A program made the translations under genes and the position numbers. Positions 1 to 4,885 of a DNA stretch of 7,921 nucleotides are shown here, piece by piece (within the stretch, counting starts at the first letter, position 1; each line of letters begins with the position of its first letter). Origin of the DNA: Methanobacteriota archaeon (GTDB lineage: Archaea > Halobacteriota > Methanosarcinia > Methanosarcinales > Methanoperedenaceae); assembly GCA_018900975.1 (NCBI GenBank), contig JAHIFK010000249.1, positions 1-7,921 of the forward strand. The letters are read 5' to 3'. The notes below the pieces were generated by a model. That model did not search any database, was not told the origin of the DNA, and saw nothing but the letters and a program-made list of their open reading frames with translations.

Positions 1-125
1 AAAGTCTTTGACATTTGATTGTAAAGATAATGGTTAGAGAATGGATAATTCATGGTTTCCAGAACATGCAGAATACGGTAAAATATTGGAATATTAGTCA
101 GCACCACTCCTTTTGGAGGGGATAC
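1..125. other. Sequence of unknown origin replacing the hsdR helicase region
   Basis: This stretch follows the last HsdR-like codon (128-126) and has no HsdR motif in any frame. It is more AT-rich than the hsdR part. It stays open in the hsdR frame for 41 codons; the other minus-strand frames contain stops. At the junction an imperfect hairpin pairs 104-110 (ccactcc) with 115-121 (ggagggg) around a TTTT loop, with 6 of 7 pairs. A subterminal hairpin beside a breakpoint would fit one end of an IS200/IS605-type or other insertion whose body lies left of the window. A deletion fusion is equally possible. I do not recognise the encoded peptide. Confidence 0.45.
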
Positions 126-956
126 GAAATCTCTTTGATATTGTCGATAAAGTCCGGGCCGTCGCTCATCCTTTGCGATCGCCTGATAGGTTGAAAAATA
201 TACCTCCCTGCTTTTGATCGCTTCCCCTTCTATCTTAATTCTGGCATCCCCCATGGATGCAAATGTCTTGTCCTTCGGATCGTCAACAAGGATGTTCCTG
301 TCAGCAAGATAAAGCACTTTCGGGCGCCTGTGTTCACCAGTTCTGTTCCAGCGTGTGTTCCACAGCTTCCAGATTATCTGGTATGAAATGAATGTCTTGC
401 CTGTTCCTGTGGCTAACGTCAGAAGGACTCTCTTCTTACCCTGCAAAATGGACTTGATGGTTCGATTGATGGCAATTTCCTGATAATACCGGGGGATCTT
501 TCCGGGCAGGTTATTGCATGGCGAAAGAAGTCTTTCAGCAATTTCAGGTTTAATATCTTCTGATTGGCTGAATCTAGCCCAGAGTTCATCCGGCGTGGGG
601 AAATTTTCCAGGTCCGTGTCTTTCCCGGTGATAAAATCATGTTCAACAATACCTTTGCCGTTCGTGGAATATGCAAATTTGAGACCAAGGATTTCAGCGT
701 ATTCTTTTGCCTGTTGAAGTCCGTCACCCGCATTCTTATATGCAGATTTGGCCTCTACAACTCCTATGGAAAAGTCTCTTCTATATTTTAATAAGTAGTC
801 AGACCTTTTCTGTTTCTTCCTTATGTATTTCTCTCCGGTAACTACGATCCTGCCATCGGTGAAGGTTTTCTGTTCGCTGATCTGGTCATCATTCCAGCCT
901 GATGAATAAAGTTTAGGTACAACATATTTTCGACAGGTATCGGCTTCAGTTATCAT
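1..956 (-). CDS. hsdR: Type I restriction enzyme R subunit, N-terminal part, interrupted and open at the window edge
   Basis: HsdR is the ATP-dependent translocase and nuclease subunit of type I restriction complexes; it joins HsdM and HsdS and cuts unmodified DNA. From the ATG at 956 (AAGGA about 9 bases upstream) the protein shows the N-terminal PD-(D/E)xK nuclease: D53 in RSDYLL, E68-A-K70 in VVEAK, and Q81-x4-Y86. A Q-tip-like RYYQ (156-159), Walker A ATGTGKT (182-188) and the ADRNILVD segment (218-225) follow. Recognisable homology ends at RQYQRDF (residue 277, base 126). In intact HsdR the next residues are the hydrophobic strand and DECH box (motif II); here an unrelated 41-residue open stretch runs off the edge. 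The downstream helicase motifs are absent from the window, so the gene is probably broken, and it is certainly partial here. The start overlaps a relic hsdS tail, matching the usual hsdS-hsdR order. Family call firm; inactivity is inferred. Confidence 0.88.
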   Translation of the reverse strand, partial: MITEADTCRKYVVPKLYSSGWNDDQISEQKTFTDGRIVVTGEKYIRKKQKRSDYLLKYRRDFSIGVVEAKSAYKNAGDGLQQAKEYAEILGLKFAYSTNGKGIVEHDFITGKDTDLENFPTPDELWARFSQSEDIKPEIAERLLSPCNNLPGKIPRYYQEIAINRTIKSILQGKKRVLLTLATGTGKTFISYQIIWKLWNTRWNRTGEHRRPKVLYLADRNILVDDPKDKTFASMGDARIKIEGEAIKSREVYFSTYQAIAKDERRPGLYRQYQRDFVSPPKGVVLTNIPIFYRILHVLETMNYPFSNHYLYNQMSKT

Positions 957-1014
957 TCGATATTCCTTGTAATATTTTCAGATTTTTAAATGCTTTATCC
1001 AGTATAAACGTCAT
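946..1014 (-). pseudogene. Relic of an hsdS 3' end upstream of hsdR (copy C)
   Basis: An ATG-initiated 22-codon frame reads MTFILDKAFKNLKI and on to a TGA that overlaps the hsdR start region. ILDKAFK is the hallmark C-terminal end of HsdS specificity subunits, normally followed by GEL/GEM and a stop. Here the GEM-stop is lost and the frame runs on into hsdR's leader. Only about seven residues are diagnostic, so this alone would be weak. Its position just before hsdR and the two longer relics at 4567-4716 and 5475-5630 support it. It could still be translated as a leader peptide, with hsdR reached by translational coupling. Confidence 0.5.
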
Positions 1015-1059
1015 TGTTATTATACCATTCTATTTATTTAAATCTGTGGTAAAGCATTT
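988..1059. repeat. 10-bp inverted repeat AAATGCTTTA / TAAAGCATTT
   Basis: Arms at 988-997 and 1050-1059 are perfect reverse complements separated by 52 bases. The left arm is the DKAFK coding segment of hsdS relic C. The right arm carries the same word in the opposite orientation. The region between is AT-rich and contains TTTAAAT- and TATAAT-like words that could serve as the hsdR-side promoter on the minus strand. The repeat may be chance in AT-rich DNA, or the trace of an inverted hsdS end. Confidence 0.4.
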
Positions 1060-1159
1060 TTTTTATCTTATTTCATCTGCGGCTTTTTTTTGAAGTGCAT
1101 CTCATGATAATCTTCAGGACGAGCGCCAGATATTAATATATCTTGATTAATAATAGTCT

Positions 1160-1182
1160 CCCCAATCCCCAGCCCCCTCCCC
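1160..1182 (-). other. G-quadruplex-type motif in module b, copy 1
   Basis: On the minus strand four runs of 4-5 G (positions 1182-1179, 1177-1173, 1170-1167, 1163-1160) are separated by loops of 1, 2 and 3 bases. This satisfies the canonical four-tract quadruplex pattern. Function, if any, is unknown. Confidence 0.6.
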
Positions 1183-1268
1183 TCCGCGCTCCTTCACTGG
1201 TGCAGCCCCGCAGGCAGCGAGCCCGCGCCGCGCCTGTACAGACCCGACACAATAAATCTGCGTTCATC

Positions 1269-1366
1269 AATGCCGAAACCCTGCGGGTTCTCGACTCCGC
1301 GCACACGTATGCCCCGCAGGGCATACGTGGACACGCCCTCCAGAGGCGTGACTCTGGGCGCCTTTA
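1269..1366. other. About 98-bp hairpin-rich insertion inside repeat module c
   Basis: In the copy at 2361-2417 the words GCGTTCATC and TCTGCGGTT are separated by only about 10 bases. Here the same flanks are separated by about 98. The extra DNA is strongly palindromic. The best hairpin pairs 1304-1314 (CACGTATGCCC) with 1319-1329, 11 perfect pairs around a CGCA loop. It is flanked by AACCC/GGGTT (about 1278-1290) and by CACGCC/GGCGTG (about 1332-1350), the latter competing with CCAGAG/CTCTGG. It looks like a small non-autonomous palindromic element nested in an older repeat. Confidence 0.55.
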
Positions 1367-1410
1367 TCTGCGGTTTGGTTTCTGAAGAAGCGCCATACAG
1401 TAAAGATTCC

Positions 1411-1476
1411 GACAGGATTAACAGGATCGACAGGATAAAACCATCTGCTAATCCTGTAAATCCTGTTCATCCTGTC
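1411..1476. repeat. Module d inverted repeat, copy 1
   Basis: The arm 1411-1436 consists of three CAGGAT words spaced 9 bases apart. It is matched by 1451-1476, three ATCCTGT words at the same spacing. The arms pair at 23 of 26 positions around a 14-base loop, so transcripts from either strand could fold into a long stem. The same structure recurs at 3852-3917 with three mismatches of its own. Confidence 0.8.
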
Positions 1477-1604
1477 CAGTCCGGCTCTTCTTTTAGCGCG
1501 GCGCCGGACATTAATGAGTTATTATATATAAAACAAATTTATTTATCTTCGGGGAATATGCACCCCTTCGAACAAGGCTTGTACATATATGAGGATAATG
1601 AAAC

Positions 1605-1612
1605 GATTATAT
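1605..1612 (+). promoter_or_regulatory. Candidate vapBC promoter (TATA box)
   Basis: ATTATATC lies about 40 bases before the vapB ATG. An archaeal start site 25 bases downstream would give a short leader holding the AAAGGA ribosome-binding site. A further TATA-like word (TACATATAT, about 1580-1588) and a small palindrome ACAAG-G-CTTGT (about 1572-1582) just upstream could be an alternative box and an operator. Assigned by position and composition only. Confidence 0.35.
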
Positions 1613-1649
1613 CTGATAATATCCATACGAATATAAAAGGAATAAAAGA

Positions 1650-1856
1650 ATGACAACCGCAACAGATCTGGAGAAACGGCTTCTCGCACTGGACATGGAA
1701 CTTCATTCGATACTGGACATAGTGAAAGAGCAGAAAGTAAAGGAACTTGGAAAAGATGTGGTGGAAGATTCTGCTGGTGCATGGGGATATAATGTAGAAA
1801 GCGCCGAGTTCGTTGAAGGGCTTAGAAAATCTAAAAGGCTGGATTGGCTAAAATGA
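1650..1856 (+). CDS. VapB-like antitoxin
   Basis: A 68-residue, charged, mostly helical protein (LEKRLLALDMELHSILDIV near the N-terminus) ending in LRKSKRLDWLK. It has no membrane segment or enzymatic motif. Its identity rests mainly on context: its last codons overlap the start of a PIN-domain toxin in an ATGA arrangement, the standard antitoxin-toxin coupling. As an antitoxin it would bind and neutralise VapC, the C-terminal tail probably occupying the toxin's active site, and may repress its own promoter. AAAGGA 6-9 bases upstream supports the ATG at 1650. No clear ribbon-helix-helix or AbrB motif can be read, so the DNA-binding fold is unassigned. It is the first gene of a two-gene operon facing away from the remnant hsd locus. 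Confidence 0.72.
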   Translation: MTTATDLEKRLLALDMELHSILDIVKEQKVKELGKDVVEDSAGAWGYNVESAEFVEGLRKSKRLDWLK

Positions 1857-2269
1857 AATTTTTCGTGGATACTTCCATCTTTGTGGATTACCTCAGAAAA
1901 GATGTTGTACCCGCTTCAAAGTCTTTTATCAAGTCACTCATGGATGTGAACACAGGATACACATCAACGATTACTGTTGCCGAACTAAGTGTAGGTGCTC
2001 ATTTATCTCCAAAAAAAGATGCTCTAAAAAAGACTCTGAATCTCCTCGCTCCTGTTATTTTAGTTGATATTGACAGGAATATTGCAATTGAAGGAGGCAG
2101 AATTTATTCCTCGCTGGTAAAAAGCGGTGAAGAAATAGAGCTTAATGATTGCCTCATCGCTGCTGCTGCTACATCTGTTGGAATTGATGCCATCGTAACA
2201 AGGAATCTGAAGCATTTCGGAAGGATAGAAGGTATCAGGGCAATAACGCCGGAAGAAGCGGGAATCTGA
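1853..2269 (+). CDS. vapC: VapC-like PIN-domain toxin ribonuclease
   Basis: A 138-residue single PIN domain. VapC toxins are Mg2+-dependent endoribonucleases that cut tRNA or rRNA and stop growth when released from their antitoxin. Acidic residues of the PIN site are visible: D6 in FVDTSIFVDYL, E44 in TVAELSVGA and D99 in LNDCLIAAAA. The motif around residue 118 is TRNLKHF, with Asn where many members have Asp; this variant occurs in the family and need not abolish activity. The ATG at 1853 is preferred because it makes an ATGA overlap with vapB; an upstream in-frame TTG (1844) lies inside the vapB end and is less likely. Length is typical for VapC. Module b of the next repeat block starts within about 15 bases of the stop. 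Confidence 0.9.
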   Translation: MKFFVDTSIFVDYLRKDVVPASKSFIKSLMDVNTGYTSTITVAELSVGAHLSPKKDALKKTLNLLAPVILVDIDRNIAIEGGRIYSSLVKSGEEIELNDCLIAAAATSVGIDAIVTRNLKHFGRIEGIRAITPEEAGI

Positions 2270-2274
2270 TGATC

Positions 2275-2620
2275 TGCCTGTCCCCCTCTCATCACTCCCC
2301 TCCTCGCGCCTCCACTGCCGCAGCACCGCAGGCAGCGAGCCAGTGCCGCGCCTGTGCAAACCCAGCACAATAAATCTGCGTTCATCCGCGTTCATCTGCG
2401 GTTCCGTTTTTTGCGCGAGCGCCGGACATTAATAAATCACGATTTATAAAACAAATTCATTTGTCTTTGCTATCTTTGCGTTCTTTGCGGTGGTACTCAT
2501 GTTGAAATCCTGCGCCCCCCTCTCCCAAATCCCCAGCTCCCCTCCACGCGCCTCCGCTGGCGCAGCACCGCAGGCAGCGAGCCCGCGCTGGATAAAAAGC
2601 TCTCCCCGGAAGCAAATACT
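2275..2620 (+). repeat. Modular intergenic repeat block 2 (b, c, a, e, b)
   Basis: This gene-free stretch between vapC and the HEPN gene is wholly made of modules also found at 1071-1547 and 3630-4100. Order: b (about 2281-2360), c (about 2361-2417, three 10-base words of the ATCTGCGTTC type), a (2419-2465, with the TATA-like TTTATAAAAC), e (2466-2517, three 9-base CTTTGCG words then GGTGGTACTCATG), and a second b (about 2512-2590) extended by GCTGGATAAAAA. Module d is missing. The second b carries a stem of GCGCC and GGCGC around a six-base loop (about 2549-2564). The e copy differs from that at 3989-4040 at only about four of 52 positions. Confidence 0.8.
2515..2542 (-). other. G-quadruplex-type motif in module b, copy 3
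   Basis: The minus strand has G runs at 2542-2539, 2534-2531, 2526-2524 and 2520-2515 with loops of 4, 4 and 3 bases, fitting the canonical pattern. The copies at 2281 and 3643 keep the C-rich character but have fewer long runs, so the property is not strictly conserved. Confidence 0.5.
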
Positions 2621-2632
2621 GATGACATCAGT

Positions 2633-3064
2633 TCATACATTATGAGACTTAATGAACGTCTCCAATGATTCCAGTATGAAACTTGATTTTCGTATCGCTT
2701 CTCTTGCATCCTCTTCTGTATATTCCTGCGATGGGATCCACATCGGCATATCTGGACGTGAAAAAAGAGGATATCTTGTTTTTATCCCCTGAACCTCAAG
2801 CTCCCGTGAATTAGCCAATATCTCTGCAAAAACCTCACTATCAAAATCATTCCTGAATTCATCTTCAAAGAATGCTGTTACTTTGTGCTCTCCAGATATT
2901 ATATTACGAAGCGCAAGGCATGCTTTTATTGCTTTCTCAGAGGACTGCTGGGCAAAATATATGGCTCTGCTGTAAATTTCCTTATCAAAGAGAAGCTTTG
3001 CTGATAGCAGATCGAGCCTGGATTCTGTAATAAATGCATCCGATATTTTTGAAGCCTCAAACAT
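2633..3064 (-). CDS. HEPN-domain toxin of an MNT/HEPN pair
   Basis: A 143-residue all-helical HEPN protein. HEPN toxins partnered with MNT nucleotidyltransferases are RNases, commonly held inactive when the MNT partner modifies or binds them. The family signature SRAIYFAQQSSEKAIKA lies at residues 32-48. The catalytic R-x(4-6)-H motif is present as R53-NIISGE-H60, so the toxin looks intact. The ATG at 3064 is preferred because GGTGGA sits 4 bases before it; a GTG at 3073 in the same frame would add three residues. It overlaps the end of the MNT gene by 8 bases, so the two are translationally coupled. Length is normal. Its stop lies about 15 bases from the end of repeat block 2, suggesting the pair is a compact cassette. 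Confidence 0.85.
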   Translation of the reverse strand: MFEASKISDAFITESRLDLLSAKLLFDKEIYSRAIYFAQQSSEKAIKACLALRNIISGEHKVTAFFEDEFRNDFDSEVFAEILANSRELEVQGIKTRYPLFSRPDMPMWIPSQEYTEEDAREAIRKSSFILESLETFIKSHNV

Positions 3065-3497
3065 TGATTCCACCGGATATTTTCCATGTGTTATTTCCCA
3101 ATCGGAGTATATGACGCTGTTCTACTTCATTGGTAAATATTCGAGATTTCCGATCCATGAAGGATTTACCATAAAGTATTTTATGAGGTCGATCAAAGAC
3201 ATTCATGATAACCGGATTTGCCGCATTTATGGCATTTTCCAATTCTTCTCCTGTATATAGGAGTATATCAAAAATCCCGTGCCTGTCAAGATCAAGAATA
3301 ATCGTATCCCGCTGGCGCCAGTGTTGGGGGAGATCATCTGCAATAATAAGAACATCAAAATCAGAATCTTTTTTTGCGGTTCCACTTGCGCGAGAACCGA
3401 AGAGCACAATAGCTTTCAGGTTTTTCCCGATTATCTTTTTGCAGTTATCCATTAGCTCCTGCAAAATCTGATCCTCGTTTCTAAGCTGTAATTTCAT
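3057..3497 (-). CDS. MNT-type nucleotidyltransferase antitoxin
   Basis: A minimal DNA polymerase beta-fold nucleotidyltransferase of 146 residues. Visible motifs are the G34-S35-R36 turn in LFGSRASGTAKK and the metal-binding pair D46 and D48 in DSDFDVLI; a likely third acid is D78 in FDILLY. In MNT/HEPN systems this partner transfers nucleotides to the HEPN toxin and so neutralises it. Of two in-frame starts, the ATG at 3497 has GGAAG 4 bases upstream and suits the predicted promoter. The ATG at 3512, which adds five residues, cannot be excluded. It precedes and overlaps the HEPN gene. The C-terminus (from about residue 115) extends past the core fold without a recognised motif. Antitoxin role inferred from the pairing. 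Confidence 0.85.
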   Translation of the reverse strand: MKLQLRNEDQILQELMDNCKKIIGKNLKAIVLFGSRASGTAKKDSDFDVLIIADDLPQHWRQRDTIILDLDRHGIFDILLYTGEELENAINAANPVIMNVFDRPHKILYGKSFMDRKSRIFTNEVEQRHILRLGNNTWKISGGINV

Positions 3498-3530
3498 TAT
3501 TCTTCCATTCATTAATATCTCTTATAAGGA

Positions 3531-3540
3531 TATTATACCT
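3531..3540 (-). promoter_or_regulatory. Candidate MNT/HEPN promoter
   Basis: On the minus strand AGGTATAATA reads as an archaeal TATA box with a purine-rich stretch (GGAAGG) before it, where the TFB recognition element sits. Transcription 25-30 bases downstream would start near 3505-3510. That leaves a short leader before the ATG at 3497 and would exclude the ATG at 3512. Confidence 0.4.
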
Positions 3541-3629
3541 TCCTGAAAAAATGCGTAACGGATTTTTCCACATATCTTCTTGAGCGTATCGTGTAGTAGA
3601 CAGAAGAATGCAATTTGGAGCGCCTTTGC

Positions 3630-4100
3630 AGAATTCTTCCCCTGCGCCCCCCTCCTCGCGCCTCCACTGGCGCAGCCCCGCAGGCAGCGAGCCCGCGCTG
3701 GATAAAAATCTCCTCCAGGAAGCGTACACGAATGACACTGATCAGATGGATCTTCACGGATTTTCCGATCCGTGTGGATCCGCGTCATCCGCGCAATCCG
3801 TGTTCTACGTCGGCTTCGATTTTCGTGGATGCGCTGTACAGTAAGGGTTCCGACAGGATTAACAGGATGGACAGGATAAACCCATCAACTAATCCTGTAA
3901 ATCCTGTAAATCCTGTCCAATCCGGCTCTTCTTTTAGCGCGGCGCCAGATATTAATAAATAACTATTTATAAAACAAATTCATTTATCTTTGCGACCTTT
4001 GCGTTCTTTGCGGTGGTACTCATGCTGAAATTCTGCGCCCGCCAACCCCCAGCCCCCTCCACTCCTCGCTCCTCCACGGGCGCAGCCTGGGGCGGCGAAC
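3630..4100 (+). repeat. Modular intergenic repeat block 3 (e-tail, b, f, d, a, e, b)
   Basis: The gene-free stretch between the MNT promoter and the 143-aa gene is the most complete copy of the module chain. Order: an e-tail (about 3630-3645), b (about 3643-3712), f (about 3720-3835, four ATCCGYG words 9-10 bases apart, preceded by a CACGGAT/ATCCGTG stem at 3746-3765), d (about 3838-3941), a (3942-3988, TATTAATAAATAACTATTTAT), e (3989-4040) and a diverged b (about 4041-4095). It repeats the order of blocks 1 and 2 but has f where they have c. Orientation again opposes the neighbouring minus-strand genes. Confidence 0.8.
3852..3917. repeat. Module d inverted repeat, copy 2
   Basis: Arms 3852-3877 (three CAGGAT words, 9-base spacing) and 3892-3917 pair at 23 of 26 positions around a 14-base loop. 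Compared with copy 1 at 1411-1476, loop length and word spacing are kept while the mismatched positions partly differ. Confidence 0.8.
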
Positions 4101-4118
4101 CTGAGAGTATTGATATAA

Positions 4119-4550
4119 TTAACTAATCCCTTTTTGTACAGATTTCACTCTACTTATCTCAGAGATTCCCATACCACCCAATTGTTTAACGATTGCCTGA
4201 ACATAGGGTTCCTGCCTGGTCAAACTGGGTGATCTTTTAGGGTCATGTCTTTGATTTGCTCTTCCCATTTGTGCATGATTTATGGCAATAAAATGCAAGA
4301 AATCTTCCTTAGTCAGACCCCAGCGTGCATTGACCTCTAAATGAACTATATCTGGATTATTAGAGTTGGGCAATAATACAGCATTTGTTCCAAGAAGTGA
4401 TACTGCTCTACCATCGTTGGAATTGGCAAGATTAATTACCAGTTTCCAGAGTTCATCACATGCATTATATGATTGAGGGCATTTCCTGCAATATCGGTTA
4501 TTAGGCGGATTTCCATCACCCATATAATGTTTACAGAAATTCAAGTCCAT
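4119..4550 (-). CDS. Hypothetical protein with an N-terminal Cys/His cluster
   Basis: A 143-residue protein I do not recognise. Near the N-terminus C6, H8, C22, C25 (in YCRKCP) and C32 form a cluster that could bind zinc or be redox-active; the rest has no cysteine. A segment rich in Asn and hydrophobics follows, then LEVNARWGLTKEDFLHFIAINH, and a basic Arg/Lys-rich C-terminal part (about residues 97-143) that could contact nucleic acid. There is no signal peptide or membrane helix. The ATG at 4550 has a strong GGGAGG seven bases upstream and lies 16 bases after the stop of hsdS relic B, so it may be cotranscribed with the genes to its right. It sits where hsdR or another hsd-associated gene would be expected. 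No partner toxin or antitoxin is adjacent. Expression looks likely; function unknown. Confidence 0.75.
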   Translation of the reverse strand: MDLNFCKHYMGDGNPPNNRYCRKCPQSYNACDELWKLVINLANSNDGRAVSLLGTNAVLLPNSNNPDIVHLEVNARWGLTKEDFLHFIAINHAQMGRANQRHDPKRSPSLTRQEPYVQAIVKQLGGMGISEISRVKSVQKGIS

Positions 4551-4566
4551 TCAAATTCCTCCCTTA

Positions 4567-4716
4567 TCACATCTCTCCTTTAAATGCTTTGTCCAGCACA
4601 GCCGGTAGCAGCGCGTAGTTTGGCGCCGGTCTCTCTCTGGAGACGCCTGAGCACGTCCACCTTTGCCTGAAGGCTGTCAGATAGGCGACGATGCGGCGCT
4701 GTTCGTGGAGGGAATT
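4567..4716 (-). pseudogene. hsdS 3'-end remnant (copy B)
   Basis: Read with frame changes, the minus strand spells the conserved HsdS C-terminal region: EQRRIVAYL, then QAKVDVLRRLQRETGA, then ALLPAVLDKAFKGEM and a stop at 4569-4567. These pieces lie in different frames. Compared with copy A it has lost one base near 4677 and two near 4618, and the PP-EQ junction at its 5' end is also damaged. No target-recognition domain is present; the remnant starts where the conserved region starts, 8 bases after the stop of the 53-aa gene. HsdS sets the DNA target of a type I enzyme; this piece cannot. It could still act as a direct repeat for recombination with 5475-5630. Confidence 0.85.
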
Positions 4717-4723
4717 TGATGAT

Positions 4724-4885
4724 TCAGGATTTTTGAAATGCACTGTCTATGAAATCTTTATGTTGCTTTGACCACACTTTATTTGGTGTGGCTTTTATCC
4801 ATTCAACATATCTATCAATGAAATCCAATCGTTCCTTGAAATTGGTCTCTTTCTCTTTTTTTAGTTCTTCTAAATCAACTTTCAT
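4724..4885 (-). CDS. Small acidic/basic helical protein, partner of the nucleotidyltransferase
   Basis: A 53-residue protein starting MKVDLEELKKEKE and ending DSAFQKS. It is highly charged in the first 20 residues (likely a helix) and carries a WSKQHKDFIDS segment near the end; it has no Cys and no membrane segment. The ATG at 4885 is chosen because GGGAGG lies five bases before it; an in-frame ATG at 4912, deeper in the upstream gene, lacks such a site. The gene overlaps the last 11 bases of the nucleotidyltransferase gene, so translation is coupled. Small genes tied in this way to orphan nucleotidyltransferases are often the second half of a toxin-antitoxin-like pair, but I do not recognise this family and role assignment is inference. 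Confidence 0.7.
   Translation of the reverse strand: MKVDLEELKKEKETNFKERLDFIDRYVEWIKATPNKVWSKQHKDFIDSAFQKS

Larger units (their letters stand above)
1071..1547 (+). repeat. Modular intergenic repeat block 1 (c-tail, a, b, c, d, a)
   Basis: No gene is supported between the hsdR leader and vapB; the space is filled by repeat modules shared with the blocks at 2275-2620 and 3630-4100, all in the same orientation. Order: c tail (about 1071-1097), a-type AT-rich piece starting GCGCCAGATATTAAT (about 1123-1155), C-rich b (1160-1229, core CCGCAGGCAGCGAGCC), c (about 1245-1394, split by a structured insertion at about 1269-1366), d (about 1395-1500) and a (1501-1547). The GC-rich modules contrast with the AT-rich flanking genes. 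Frames that stay open through it are by-products of the 9-base word period. Whether it is a mobile element, an RNA or a recombination substrate cannot be decided from sequence alone. Confidence 0.8.

Noticed and set aside
514..791. Short frames opposite or within hsdR
   Set aside because: The minus-strand frame from 956 carries the conserved nuclease and Walker A motifs; the others are its shadows.
1548..1600. tRNA-like remnant around CCCCTTCGAACAAGG
   Set aside because: A T-loop-like word occurs, but no acceptor, D or anticodon stem can be drawn around it.
1270..1653. Open plus-strand frame of 127 codons with NPVNPVHPV-like repeats, and a similar one at 3615-3962
   Set aside because: Both run through modules c/f, d and a. 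The peptide periodicity follows from the 9-base DNA words, and homologous modules stay open only where no indel occurred. No ribosome-binding site, and the start lies in a hairpin insertion.
1844..1852. Earlier TTG start for the VapC-like toxin
   Set aside because: The ATG at 1853 makes the usual ATGA coupling with the antitoxin stop and gives the standard PIN start MKFFVDTS.
2497..2709. Minus-strand frames across module b reading SAGSLPAVLRQ-like peptides (also at 2060-2395 and 3481-3738)
   Set aside because: The same peptide appears because the same repeat is translated. The frames run into unrelated genes on either side, so the similarity is at the DNA level.
1071..4100. CRISPR array or integron attC sites
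   Set aside because: The words are 9-10 bases in tandem without unique spacers of constant size, and no cas gene is present. The modules lack the attC core pattern and no integrase gene is visible.
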